Positions 22,745 to 31,068 of a stretch of DNA of 31,156 bases are shown piece after piece. The stretch's first letter is position 1. Each line of letters begins with the position of its first letter. Origin of the DNA: Methanobrevibacter ruminantium (GTDB lineage Archaea; Methanobacteriota; Methanobacteria; Methanobacteriales; Methanobacteriaceae); the NCBI GenBank assembly GCA_004553595.1, contig SFKZ01000017.1:1-31156 (forward strand), written 5' to 3'. The notes beneath the pieces were generated by a model. It saw only the letters and a list, made by a program, of their open reading frames with translations, was not told where the DNA came from and ran no database searches. A program made the translations under genes and the position numbers.

Positions 22745-23989
22745 TTATCTTACATTATACCTTAAGATAGCGCCGATTCCACCGAAAGCCCTATATAATT
22801 GGCTTCCTTCTTCAGTTTCAGTGGAAATGATCTCTACACTAGAACCTAAGTCCTCAGCGATATTAGCCAGATCTTCGATTAGGTCTTCCTCTTGAGTGAT
22901 TTTCATTTTCTCATTACATTGAGGGCAAGTCAAATCCTCTACCTTTTGACCTTCCTTTTGAGTGACTTCAGCATGGAACCCGCAAGCTTGACAATCCAAG
23001 GTTAACCTTTTGGATTTTAAGTCTTCACTAAGCAAGAGAATATCCACAGCACCCATCTGCAAGTTGGTTCTTACTTCCTTTTCACCATAGGAGTATAAAC
23101 CATGGTCATCCCTAAGCTCAGCAAGGAATCTTTGGACTAATTTTTTCTCTTGGATAACTCCCAATTCCTCTAAAGCGCCGGATGCCTTGTCGATAGTTTC
23201 CCTAATACCGAATTCTCCAGTATAAGAAGTGTCTACAGTGGTGATTACCTTATCCTTAAGCTCATAATGCATGTAATCTCCATTATAGTAATCCTCTTTA
23301 GTGCCTCCAGGACCACCAAGAACAATACCTTTCAAGTCATCCTTGATTGGGAGGAATTCATCATCCATGTGAGTGCCTATCCTTTTCAAGAACTCGTGAG
23401 CCAATTGGTCAATGACCCTATCGAACCTTCTTTGTGATTGTCCCCCTGCCTTATGCTTTCCAGGAACACCACTGGTTAAGTTAGCGACCACATTGATTCT
23501 TTTACCTTTCAATGTAGCGATAGTTGCCTCATTTCTGTCAATTACAGCAATACCGTAAACTTCCTTAGAAGCAATCATATCCTCTAAAGGCTCAAGGAAA
23601 AAGGTGCTGTCACAAATGTATCTGTAAGTTTGAATCTCTTCAGGAGGTTCAATAACTACAGTTTCCATCTTTTCTGTTCCAGGCCCTCCTTTAGGAATCA
23701 TACCAACGAACAATACAAAACCATTCGGCAATTCCTTGTTGTCATTTGTAATCATACGGATTCTTTGCATGATTACCTCAATAGCTGATTGAACATTCTT
23801 ACGAGTGGTTTTACTCTTGATGTTAGCGCTTTGTCCTAATTCATCCCTCATCTGCTTGATGATATCACTTAATTGCTTTGTTGGAGGAACGTACATGGAA
23901 ACAAGTTCTGTTCCCTTCCCTTTCTTTTCCGCCAATTCCTTTAATGACTTTTTAAACTCATATAATTCCTTTGAGGATACCTCACTCAT
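22745..23989 (-). CDS. prf1: Peptide chain release factor aRF1
   Basis: The 414-residue protein recognises all three stop codons in the ribosomal A site and triggers release of the finished protein. It has NIKS at 56-59 and YxCxxxF (YICDSTF, 124-130) in the decoding domain, and GGQ at 182-184 (KHKAGGQSQRR) in the domain that promotes peptidyl-tRNA hydrolysis. The C-terminal domain has a four-cysteine zinc motif (LDCQACGFH and LTCPQCNEK). Length and motifs are normal. AGGTG precedes the ATG. It heads the operon with the DUF655 gene. Confidence is high. Confidence 0.97.
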   Translation of the reverse strand: MSEVSSKELYEFKKSLKELAEKKGKGTELVSMYVPPTKQLSDIIKQMRDELGQSANIKSKTTRKNVQSAIEVIMQRIRMITNDNKELPNGFVLFVGMIPKGGPGTEKMETVVIEPPEEIQTYRYICDSTFFLEPLEDMIASKEVYGIAVIDRNEATIATLKGKRINVVANLTSGVPGKHKAGGQSQRRFDRVIDQLAHEFLKRIGTHMDDEFLPIKDDLKGIVLGGPGGTKEDYYNGDYMHYELKDKVITTVDTSYTGEFGIRETIDKASGALEELGVIQEKKLVQRFLAELRDDHGLYSYGEKEVRTNLQMGAVDILLLSEDLKSKRLTLDCQACGFHAEVTQKEGQKVEDLTCPQCNEKMKITQEEDLIEDLANIAEDLGSSVEIISTETEEGSQLYRAFGGIGAILRYNVR

Positions 23990-24215
23990 TTATAACACCT
24001 GATAAAATTGATAAATAACTTTTTGATAAGTAATTAGTATAAAAATTAAAATAAAACAATATAATTTAAGATTATTCAAAACATCTTAAAATAAAATATT
24101 CCTAAAAAATTACTAAACCGTAACTTTTAAAGAAAATTATTCACTAAAATAGAAATTTTTGTCAAACCATAATAATAACCTTAAATTGATATAATATATT
24201 ATATATTGGTATAAG

Positions 24216-24231
24216 TTACTTATATAAGTAA
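24216..24231. promoter_or_regulatory. Palindromic TATA region between aRF1 and the PAP2-like gene
   Basis: TTACTTATATAAGTAA is a perfect 16-bp palindrome that contains a TATA-like core readable on both strands. It lies in the 340-bp divergent gap, about 100 bp before the PAP2-like start. It may be that gene's promoter or a shared operator. The rest of the gap (23990-24329) is A/T-rich and has no gene. Confidence 0.35.
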
Positions 24232-24329
24232 TGTTAAAAATTAAAAATTTTTAAGAAAATATTAATAATTGAAACGATATAAGATTATTTGAATAAGACT
24301 ATTTTTATGAACTTCATGGAGGAAATTAA

Positions 24330-25280
24330 TTGTTTGGCTTAAAAGACATCAATACGGAAAATAGATATGATGAAACGGATGAGAAGAAACTTAGAATAGC
24401 GGATACAATCTCTATTTTTACAAATCCTCCTATAATCACAATTCCATTATTCTTGATCATTTGTATAATCCTTGCATGTGATGGGACTCCATTTACAAGT
24501 GGATTCAGCTTTAATTGGACTCAATTCATAATAACAGAACTTATTTCACTTGTATTTGCATCCATCTTGCCAATGGCTATCATCCTCTATTGGGCTAAGA
24601 AATTGAATACAGACAAGGACATTTCCAATAGGGAAGACCGTTTCATTCCGCTTATTGTTGGAGTGGTGTCTTACCTAATAGGCTTTGTAATCGCATGGAT
24701 TCTTGGAGTTTCCAGCTTCCTGATTGTTTTGATACTTTGTTATACAGTGAACACATTCATTGTAATGCTCATTACAAGCAAATGGAAAATCAGCATCCAT
24801 ACAACTGGACTTACCGGACCAGTAGCTGCATTGATCCTGCTTCTTGGACCTATCGGCGCTTTAGTCGGATTGCTTTACCCATTACTCATTTGGAGCAGAT
24901 TCACATTAAAGAAGCATACCATGGCTCAAGCAATAGCAGGTGGTGTGTTTGGACTTGTAATGACTGTATTGGAAGCTTATTTATACATGGATTTGCTTCA
25001 TTTACCTGTCTACAATTTAGTTCCATTAGGTGAATGCTTATGGATAATTCTTGGACTTATCTTCGCTCCAATAGTTTTAGGCATTCTAACAATATTGAAT
25101 GACAATGGAAAAGGTAATACAAAAGCATTATTCTATTTATTATGCGTTTTAGCGATTGCATTCTTCATATTCCTTGCTCCCCAATCTGCACTCATAACAT
25201 TGGTTCTTGCAATCATCACATCAATTCTTGTAAGCTACTTTGGTGGAGAGAATTTCAGTTGGTATAGAGCAATCCGATAG
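24330..25280 (+). CDS. PAP2-superfamily-like integral membrane protein
   Basis: The 316-residue protein has about eight to ten membrane segments. PAP2 (phosphatidic acid phosphatase type 2) landmarks are present in altered form: K-x-x-x-x-x-x-R-E-D-R (near 95-104), KISIHTTG at 153-160 in place of PSGH, and SR-x5-H at 189-196 (SRFTLKKHTMAQ), where the last aspartate position is Q200. Archaeal members of this shape are assumed to remove phosphate from lipid-linked pyrophosphates. The start is a TTG with GGAGG seven bases ahead; no better ATG is in frame. It has no close operon partner: the 17-bp repeat array and pyrH follow 95-200 bp later. Confidence 0.6.
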   Translation: MFGLKDINTENRYDETDEKKLRIADTISIFTNPPIITIPLFLIICIILACDGTPFTSGFSFNWTQFIITELISLVFASILPMAIILYWAKKLNTDKDISNREDRFIPLIVGVVSYLIGFVIAWILGVSSFLIVLILCYTVNTFIVMLITSKWKISIHTTGLTGPVAALILLLGPIGALVGLLYPLLIWSRFTLKKHTMAQAIAGGVFGLVMTVLEAYLYMDLLHLPVYNLVPLGECLWIILGLIFAPIVLGILTILNDNGKGNTKALFYLLCVLAIAFFIFLAPQSALITLVLAIITSILVSYFGGENFSWYRAIR

Positions 25281-25374
25281 TAAATTTAAATATAATTAAA
25301 TAGATAAACTAAAGTAATAAATTAAGTAATTTAACTAAATTTCTACTAAATTCAAATTTATTTAAAAAAACTTA

Positions 25375-25459
25375 ATCTAACTAAAAACTAAATCTAACTA
25401 AAAACTAAATCTAACTAAAAACTAAATCTAACTAAAAACTAAATCTAACTAAAAACTAA
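25375..25459. repeat. 17-bp tandem repeat, five copies, just upstream of pyrH
   Basis: ATCTAACTAAAAACTAA is repeated exactly from 25375 to 25459. It ends 25 bases before the pyrH ATG, and AAAGGTGA lies between. The array probably lies in the leader or promoter of pyrH, so copy-number change could alter its expression. Confidence 0.95.
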
Positions 25460-25484
25460 AAACATTTAATTAAAAGGTGAACTT

Positions 25485-26162
25485 ATGAGAATCGTAGCTG
25501 CTATTGGTGGATCAATATTATTACAGGATTACAACGCTGAAAGATTTAAGGAATATGCAAAGCTCTTGAAGGAACAAAGCGAAGAGCATGAAATATTTGT
25601 TGTTGTAGGTGGTGGAAAACCTGCAAGAGAATACATTGGAGTTGTAAGGGACCTCGGTGCTGGAGAGGCAAAATGTGATGATATTGGAATAGAAGTTACA
25701 AGAGTCAATGCAAAATTGTTATTGCTTGCACTCGGCGATGCAGCTTATCAAAGAGTTCCTCATAACTTCCAGGAAGCTTTGGAATTTTCTGCAAGCGGAA
25801 AAATTATCGTTATGGGTGGAACCGAACCTGCACACAGTACCGATGCAGTGTCTGCAATCTTGGCAGAATATGTTCAAGCAGACCTTTTAGTTAACTTAAC
25901 CGCTGTAGATGGATTATACACTAAAGACCCTAAAAAATACGATGATGCAGAACTCATTGAAGAAATCACTGCTTCTGACATGATGGGAATCATCAGCGGA
26001 AATGATGTTAAGGCAGGAACTTATGAATTCATTGATACAACTGCAATTCAAATGATTAAGCGTTCCAATTTAGAAACCGTAATAGCTAATGGTAATGAAC
26101 CTCAAAACCTAATTAGAGCTATTAAAGGTGAAAAAATAGGGACCCGTGTTATTTCTGAATAA
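25485..26162 (+). CDS. pyrH: UMP kinase (archaeal type)
   Basis: The 225-residue amino-acid-kinase-fold enzyme phosphorylates UMP to UDP with ATP in pyrimidine synthesis. It opens MRIVAAIGGSILLQDYNAER, has the ATP-phosphate loop GGGKPAREY (42-50), EVTRVNAKLLLLAL, and GGTEPAHSTDAVSAILAEYV, then DLLVNLTAVDGLYTKDPKKY. Length and motifs are those of archaeal PyrH, which is a separate branch from isopentenyl phosphate kinase; the GDAAYQRV and GTEPAHSTDA segments favour UMP kinase. AAAGGTGA stands eight bases before the ATG. A terminator overlaps its stop codon. Confidence 0.95.
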   Translation: MRIVAAIGGSILLQDYNAERFKEYAKLLKEQSEEHEIFVVVGGGKPAREYIGVVRDLGAGEAKCDDIGIEVTRVNAKLLLLALGDAAYQRVPHNFQEALEFSASGKIIVMGGTEPAHSTDAVSAILAEYVQADLLVNLTAVDGLYTKDPKKYDDAELIEEITASDMMGIISGNDVKAGTYEFIDTTAIQMIKRSNLETVIANGNEPQNLIRAIKGEKIGTRVISE

Positions 26163-26185
26163 ATAACACATTTTTACTTTTTTTA
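26146..26185 (+). terminator. Terminator of pyrH
   Basis: GTGTTATTT at 26146-26154 pairs with AAATAACAC at 26161-26169 (9-bp perfect stem, 6-base loop) and a T-rich tract follows. The stem includes the last codons and the TAA of pyrH. Confidence 0.7.
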
Positions 26186-26266
26186 ATATTTTTTTCTAAA
26201 AAATTATCTTAAAAACTAACAAAACAACTTTATTTTTTTTATTAATTCTTATTTAAAGTGATTTGA

Positions 26267-27061
26267 ATGACTGGATTAATTGATATAGGATTAAATTTAA
26301 TGCACAAATCCTTTGATAAAAACAGAGAAGAGATCATAAAAAATGCAAATGATGTTGGAGTAAGCCAGTTCATCATTACTGGAACCAATATCCAATCAAG
26401 CAAAACTGCTCTTGAATTCGCAAAGCAAGACCAATTTAAAGGAGTTTTATTCTCAACTGCTGGAGTCCATCCTCACGATGCAAAGACCTGTGATGAAAAC
26501 ACAATAGAAACCTTAAGGGAATTTGCAAAAGAGGACTGTATAGTGGCTATTGGAGAATGCGGTCTTGACTATAACAGAAACTATTCTCCACAGGATGTTC
26601 AAAGAAAATGGTTTGAAGAGCAAGTGAAACTTGCAGATGAATTGGATATGCCACTATTCTTGCATGAACGTGAAGCACATGAAGACTTAGTTAAAATTCT
26701 TGAAAAATACCCTAATATGTGTGAAAAGGCTTGCGTCCATTGCTTTACAGGAACTAAAGAGGAAGCTGAAAAATACCTTGAATTAGGCTGTTCCATTGGA
26801 GTGACAGGCTGGATTTGTGATGAGAGAAGAGGTCAATCCTTGCAGGAAGCTGTGACAGTGATTCCACCTGAGAAGATGATGATAGAAACTGATGCACCTT
26901 TCCTGATTCCAAGAAACTTCCCTAAAAAGCCAAAATCAAACAAGAACAAACCTGAATACTTGCCACATATCCTAAATACAATAGCTGAGTACAAAGGTAT
27001 GGATAGTGAAGAGCTTGGCAAAAATGTAAGTGAAACAACAAGAAAATTCTTTAATATCTAA
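26267..27061 (+). CDS. tatD: TatD-family metal-dependent DNase
   Basis: The 264-residue TIM-barrel hydrolase acts as a 3'-5' exonuclease on DNA and RNA in characterised relatives. Metal ligands visible are E97 (GECGLDY), H133 (FLHEREAHE), H158 (CVHCFTG) and D209 (ETDAP). The first strand reads DIGLNL, not the D-x-H-x-H of the wider family. E. coli TatD itself has DIGVNL there, and the match to that TatD extends over STAGVHPHD, GWICDERRG and KNKPEYLPHIL. It therefore belongs to the TatD subgroup proper, rather than the YcfH/YjjV type. The gene starts about 100 bp after pyrH, with GTGAT before its ATG. Confidence 0.93.
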   Translation: MTGLIDIGLNLMHKSFDKNREEIIKNANDVGVSQFIITGTNIQSSKTALEFAKQDQFKGVLFSTAGVHPHDAKTCDENTIETLREFAKEDCIVAIGECGLDYNRNYSPQDVQRKWFEEQVKLADELDMPLFLHEREAHEDLVKILEKYPNMCEKACVHCFTGTKEEAEKYLELGCSIGVTGWICDERRGQSLQEAVTVIPPEKMMIETDAPFLIPRNFPKKPKSNKNKPEYLPHILNTIAEYKGMDSEELGKNVSETTRKFFNI

Positions 27062-27215
27062 GTTTAGACAATTTTTAAATAATATTAAATCAATATTAAA
27101 ATAATAGAATATAATTTTTATATGATTGATTAAAATTATTTAATAAAATTATAATTTATTAAATTTAAGTAAATCAAACTTATTAATAATCAAAAAATTA
27201 AAAAAGGTGAGAAAT

Positions 27216-27404
27216 ATGGTAGAACCACATAAACATTGCCCAGTATGCGGCAGCCCAATACCAATGAAAGAAAGAGTCTGCTCTGCAGATTGTCAAAAAG
27301 TGTTAGAACAACAACAAAAGAACATTAAAAAAAGCAGATTAATGCTATTTGGTGTAATCGTAGTGTTCATTCTCGTATGGGCATACTTCATGTTCTTTAA
27401 ATAA
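27216..27404 (+). CDS. DUF2116-type zinc-ribbon membrane microprotein
   Basis: The 62-residue protein has an N-terminal zinc ribbon (HKHCPVCGSPIPMKERVCSADC: C-x2-C and C-x3-C), a basic helix and one C-terminal membrane span (LMLFGVIVVFILVWAYFMFF). I place the start at the ATG at 27216, behind GGTGAG; the GTG at 27207 would overlap that site. The zinc part should face the cytoplasm, and the charge pattern (KKSRLM ahead of the span) supports this. The family is archaeal and without known function. Confidence 0.85.
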   Translation: MVEPHKHCPVCGSPIPMKERVCSADCQKVLEQQQKNIKKSRLMLFGVIVVFILVWAYFMFFK

Positions 27405-27437
27405 ATTAACCATAAAAAACAATTAAAACAATAAATG

Positions 27438-27475
27438 GCTATTAATTAAACTTAATAGCTAACAATATTTTTTTA
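27438..27475 (+). terminator. Terminator downstream of the DUF2116 gene
   Basis: GCTATTAA at 27438-27445 and TTAATAGC at 27452-27459 make an 8-bp perfect stem with a 6-base loop, followed by a run of Ts at about 27467-27473. Confidence 0.7.
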
Positions 27476-27531
27476 AACAAAAAGTCAAATTATAATTATT
27501 TTTTTAAAATCAGACAATTTTAAGTGATAAA

Positions 27532-27855
27532 ATGTTATTGTCCTCAACAAGTACTTTAGAAAACAAAACCATTGTAAAATATCATGGATTGGTTAATGGA
27601 GAATCATTAATTGGATCCAACATATATAAAGACTTATTCTCTGGAGTTAGAGACGTTGTGGCAGGAAGAACCAGCACTTATGCTGAAGAGCTTGAATCAG
27701 CAAGAAATGAAGCATTCCAAATTATGGAAAACAAGGCAAAGGAACTTGGTGCCAACGGAATCATAGGGCTTAAGATATCCTATAACAACCTTGGAGGCAC
27801 TATGGGAAACACCATTTTAGTAACTGCATATGGAACCGCTGTAAGTTACAAATAA
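27532..27855 (+). CDS. YbjQ/UPF0145 family protein
   Basis: The 107-residue protein is a UPF0145 (YbjQ) domain. It opens LLSSTSTLENKTIVKYHGLVNG, has ESARNEAFQIMENKAKELGANGIIGLKI and ends TMGNTILVTAYGTAVSYK. Related proteins form pentameric rings and are often listed as heavy-metal-binding-like, but their biochemistry is unknown. Length is normal. It is followed 40 bp later by a membrane protein with a similar C-terminal domain, which suggests the two work together. Confidence 0.9.
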   Translation: MLLSSTSTLENKTIVKYHGLVNGESLIGSNIYKDLFSGVRDVVAGRTSTYAEELESARNEAFQIMENKAKELGANGIIGLKISYNNLGGTMGNTILVTAYGTAVSYK

Positions 27856-27895
27856 ACTTAAACTATTTTTTAATCAACTTTTAATGAGTGAATAA

Positions 27896-28831
27896 ATGCT
27901 TAATAAAATCAAACAGAAAGTTAACGATTTATCCATCTCTAAACGTCTCAAGGATGAAGAGGAGAGAAAAGTATTCCTAAAAGAGCTAGGATGCATTGAT
28001 ATAGGGATAATAGTAGGTATAGTCACCTATGTAATTTGCCTATACACTCATTTCGACATTTACGGATGGAATTTCGGATTGGTCTTATCCCCACTTTTTG
28101 CAGGATATGCTGAAAGCCTAGCTGCAAAAAGGTATCTTGAAGAAAGTACCGGTGCAATCAGTGCATTTATTCTTTTCTTAATTACAGTTATCTATGGATT
28201 CATCATAGCAAACCCAACTTTAGGATTCAATGTCATTACAGCAGGAAGCATAGTCATAATCCTTCAAGCTGCATTTCCTATTGCTGTGAATTATTTCCTT
28301 ATCGCAACAATTTTAGCTATTATCTCCCACGTTACAGGTGTCTTCAAGAAGATTACACGTTTCCTAGGGAATACATATGAGAAAATCTTCAAGAAAGAGC
28401 CAAAAACTAAAGAGACATATAACGAAAAGCAAAACAAAAAGATACACAGTTTTTATGACAGTGAACTTGATATGAATAATTTAGGAGTCTTGATATTGAC
28501 TATGGAAGATTCCCCTAAAGAATTGAACATAATTGAATATAAAGGAGTCTACGAATCAACCAATATCTTTTCCGTTAAACAAAGAGAAGAAATAAGATCT
28601 GGAATTGAAGACTCAATAGAAAAGGAATTGCTTATTTGTACAAAAATTGCTGAAGATAAGGCATTGTTGAAATTGATTAAGCAATTAAGGGCAGATGGAT
28701 GCAATGGCCTATTGAACTTGAATATGTCAATTGAAACATTAGGCCCAAGCAAGGGAGAAAACTTAGCCCATGTAGTTATGAGAGGAACTGGAGTCATATT
28801 TGAAGAAAAAGAAGATGTAAGTTCCTTATAA
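27896..28831 (+). CDS. Membrane protein with a YbjQ-like cytoplasmic domain
   Basis: The 311-residue protein has a basic amphipathic N-terminus, four or so membrane segments (about 34-50, 60-76, 86-106, 112-147), a charged linker (150-190) and a soluble tail. The tail (about 195-303) runs LGVLILTMEDSPKELNIIEY, KGVYESTNIF, DGCNGLLNLNMSIETLG and ENLAHVVMRGTGVIF, which lines up with the YbjQ protein immediately upstream (GANGIIGLKISYNNLG, NTILVTAYGTAVSY). I infer that it is a membrane-anchored paralogue that could co-assemble with it. ATG at 27896, with AGTGAA ahead. No known function. Confidence 0.6.
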   Translation: MLNKIKQKVNDLSISKRLKDEEERKVFLKELGCIDIGIIVGIVTYVICLYTHFDIYGWNFGLVLSPLFAGYAESLAAKRYLEESTGAISAFILFLITVIYGFIIANPTLGFNVITAGSIVIILQAAFPIAVNYFLIATILAIISHVTGVFKKITRFLGNTYEKIFKKEPKTKETYNEKQNKKIHSFYDSELDMNNLGVLILTMEDSPKELNIIEYKGVYESTNIFSVKQREEIRSGIEDSIEKELLICTKIAEDKALLKLIKQLRADGCNGLLNLNMSIETLGPSKGENLAHVVMRGTGVIFEEKEDVSSL

Positions 28832-28900
28832 TCACTAAAAGAATATAATTTATAAATTACCCATATCTATTTTTTAACTTTTTTTAAGGTATTCTGATTT

Positions 28901-29731
28901 TTACAATCCCAATAGAATAGCTATTGGATCAAATCCAATCATTTTTATTGCCATATAAATCAGGATTATGGAAAATATCTGTTTTAGTCTTTCCTTAGGC
29001 ATTTTATAAACTAGTTTTGCACCAATTGTTGCCATAGGAACTGAAAAAAGAACTATGATCACAAAATTCACCAAGCTTACGTAACCTAATGAATATGGCA
29101 TTGGATTAACTGACCATCCAGTGTAAATGTATGAAATGAGTCCTCCAATAGCTGCCAATGCTATGAAAACTGAAGATGTTCCAATAGCTTGAATCAAGCT
29201 GAATCCAAACAATATGCAAAGGGCAGGAATCAGGAAAACTCCCCCACCTACACCAAGCAAGCCAGATACAATCCCTATTGAAAAACCTACAATAGCTGCA
29301 TTCAATAAATTGAAGTCAATAAGTGCATTTTCACCATCAGCTCTGGAGCCAAATAGCATATCCAAAGCTACAATAAAGAGTAGGCATGCAAAAATAATCT
29401 GCAAGATTCTTGAAGGAACAACATTTGCAAGAAGACCTCCACAAAATCCTCCAATAATTCCAAAAACAGCTAATCTGATAGCTGGCTTTACAATTGACTT
29501 GTTCTTTTTCTGATGCTGATAAGCTCCAGATGAAGCGGTTGGAATGATGATTGCTAAACTGGTACCTAATGATACCATCATAGCAAGTGAAGGGTCCACA
29601 CCTACAGAACTGAATAAGAAGAATTGCAAAGGAACCATAAGGAATCCTCCACCCACTCCAAGCAATCCTGAAGCGAATCCTACAAAAATCCCTATCAAAA
29701 TCAAACCTATATAAAAGCTAATTGGAAACAT
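28901..29731 (-). CDS. TauE/SafE-family sulfite exporter-like membrane protein
   Basis: The 276-residue protein has about eight membrane segments. It carries the family's repeated motif twice: SGLLGVGGGFLMVPLQFF near residues 21-38, and SGLLGVGGGVFLIPAL in the second half, an internal two-fold repeat. Family members move sulfite, sulfoacetate or other anions out of the cell. The substrate here cannot be told. It is convergent with the YbjQ-like membrane gene and divergent from the unknown membrane gene at 29898. Confidence 0.9.
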   Translation of the reverse strand: MFPISFYIGLILIGIFVGFASGLLGVGGGFLMVPLQFFLFSSVGVDPSLAMMVSLGTSLAIIIPTASSGAYQHQKKNKSIVKPAIRLAVFGIIGGFCGGLLANVVPSRILQIIFACLLFIVALDMLFGSRADGENALIDFNLLNAAIVGFSIGIVSGLLGVGGGVFLIPALCILFGFSLIQAIGTSSVFIALAAIGGLISYIYTGWSVNPMPYSLGYVSLVNFVIIVLFSVPMATIGAKLVYKMPKERLKQIFSIILIYMAIKMIGFDPIAILLGL

Positions 29732-29897
29732 GATAACACTTTAAAATATGAGAATTCAAGTTAATATATAAAAATTTATAAATTATATGATTAATAAAAC
29801 TTATAATAATATTGTATGTCATATTATAAATAAATATTTGAAATATGGATTTTTAGAAATTGAAAAATTAAAATGCTATGGATATGGGGAAATTCTT

Positions 29898-31040
29898 ATG
29901 AAAATAAACAAATACATTCCTTTTGGAATAATTCTAATCATTTTTGGAACTATGCTATTCTTCTTAAGCGGAATAGACCAATTCATAAGACCATTTACCC
30001 AACCGCTTCTAATGGGATCATCAAAAGGAAAAGACATTCTCTTTTTTGTCCTTTTAGGTATTACCATGATATTATCCACACTTGGAGACAATGAAAGGAT
30101 ACACAGCTATTTTAAGAATCTCCATATTCCAGAAATGCTAAAAGATAAGGATTTTTACTTAAAGTTATCCTTAATCCTATTGCTTTTTACTGCAATAGAT
30201 GGAATAGTTATGGAATTCTACTTAAGGAATTCACTAGGAATAGACTGGAACACAATCCTTGTAATCATGAATCCAAGTGAAACAAGCACAAGCATTCTCC
30301 ATTCCCATTTATACAAAGGAATCTTTGGAATGGTTCTTGGAATGCTTTTAACTTACATTCCAGCGGGAATTCACACTGGAAGCTCCTTAAGTGCTTACAC
30401 TCCAGATTTAATTGGTCTTCTATTCATATTAATTCCAATCAATTATATTGTCATGGTCATTTCATTGCAAAGGCGAAAGGCAGCCCCAAGAATCTTCTTG
30501 GCAGTTGCAATCACAATCAGCATAATTGGACTCATAGATGGAGGATTATTTGCAACTCCAACAATTGGAGGAATCTACGGAATACTCATATTGATGTACA
30601 ATAATGAAATACTTGAAGGATTTTCAGATTATATAACTGAAAAAGATAAAAGAGATGCAATCAAAAGCCAATTAAACGAAGAATTGGTCACAATTAAATC
30701 TGTTTTATCAGGCAAAATAAGAGATAATGGAAAGTCACTTAAAAAGTATTTGAAGATTTTGATTCCGCATATCGCTTTGATTCTAATCATTGTCTTAAGG
30801 TTTTCAATTGCATTTTATGGCGCTTGTCCAGATTCTTATGAATTAGATGTAGCTAACCCGCATGATCTCGATGGATTAGATCAATACGATGTATTAAATT
30901 TAACAGAGCATGAAAATAAAACAACATTTTATCTTTCAAATCAATATAATGAGATGGAATTGTTAAATAACTTAGCCATTGATTTGGAGGGAAAATGTGA
31001 TTGGTATTCACTTAGCTGGAACATATATTCATACTTATAA
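29898..31040 (+). CDS. Multi-span membrane protein of unknown function
   Basis: The 380-residue protein starts at the ATG at 29898, which has GGGGA eight bases ahead. The frame is open further upstream, but that part has no ribosome binding site and is not hydrophobic. It has about eight membrane segments (for example IPFGIILIIFGTMLFFLSGI, LSLILLLFTAIDGIVM, LIGLLFILIPINYIVMVISL). A charged cytoplasmic-looking loop follows (EKDKRDAIKSQLNEELVTIK), then a last span (IPHIALILIIVLRFSIAFYG) and an 80-residue polar tail ending NEMELLNNLAIDLEGKCDWY. I do not recognise the family. A 14-bp repeat array begins just after its stop. Confidence 0.6.
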   Translation: MKINKYIPFGIILIIFGTMLFFLSGIDQFIRPFTQPLLMGSSKGKDILFFVLLGITMILSTLGDNERIHSYFKNLHIPEMLKDKDFYLKLSLILLLFTAIDGIVMEFYLRNSLGIDWNTILVIMNPSETSTSILHSHLYKGIFGMVLGMLLTYIPAGIHTGSSLSAYTPDLIGLLFILIPINYIVMVISLQRRKAAPRIFLAVAITISIIGLIDGGLFATPTIGGIYGILILMYNNEILEGFSDYITEKDKRDAIKSQLNEELVTIKSVLSGKIRDNGKSLKKYLKILIPHIALILIIVLRFSIAFYGACPDSYELDVANPHDLDGLDQYDVLNLTEHENKTTFYLSNQYNEMELLNNLAIDLEGKCDWYSLSWNIYSYL

Positions 31041-31068
31041 AAACTTATAATCATAGTTATAGAAACTA

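Noticed and set aside
25375..25459. CRISPR-like array
   Set aside because: The units are contiguous with no unique spacers and no cas genes nearby. The same holds for the arrays at 21884 and 31069.
25485..26162. Isopentenyl phosphate kinase as an alternative to PyrH
   Set aside because: The GDAAYQRV and GTEPAHSTDA segments and 225-residue length fit archaeal UMP kinase better.
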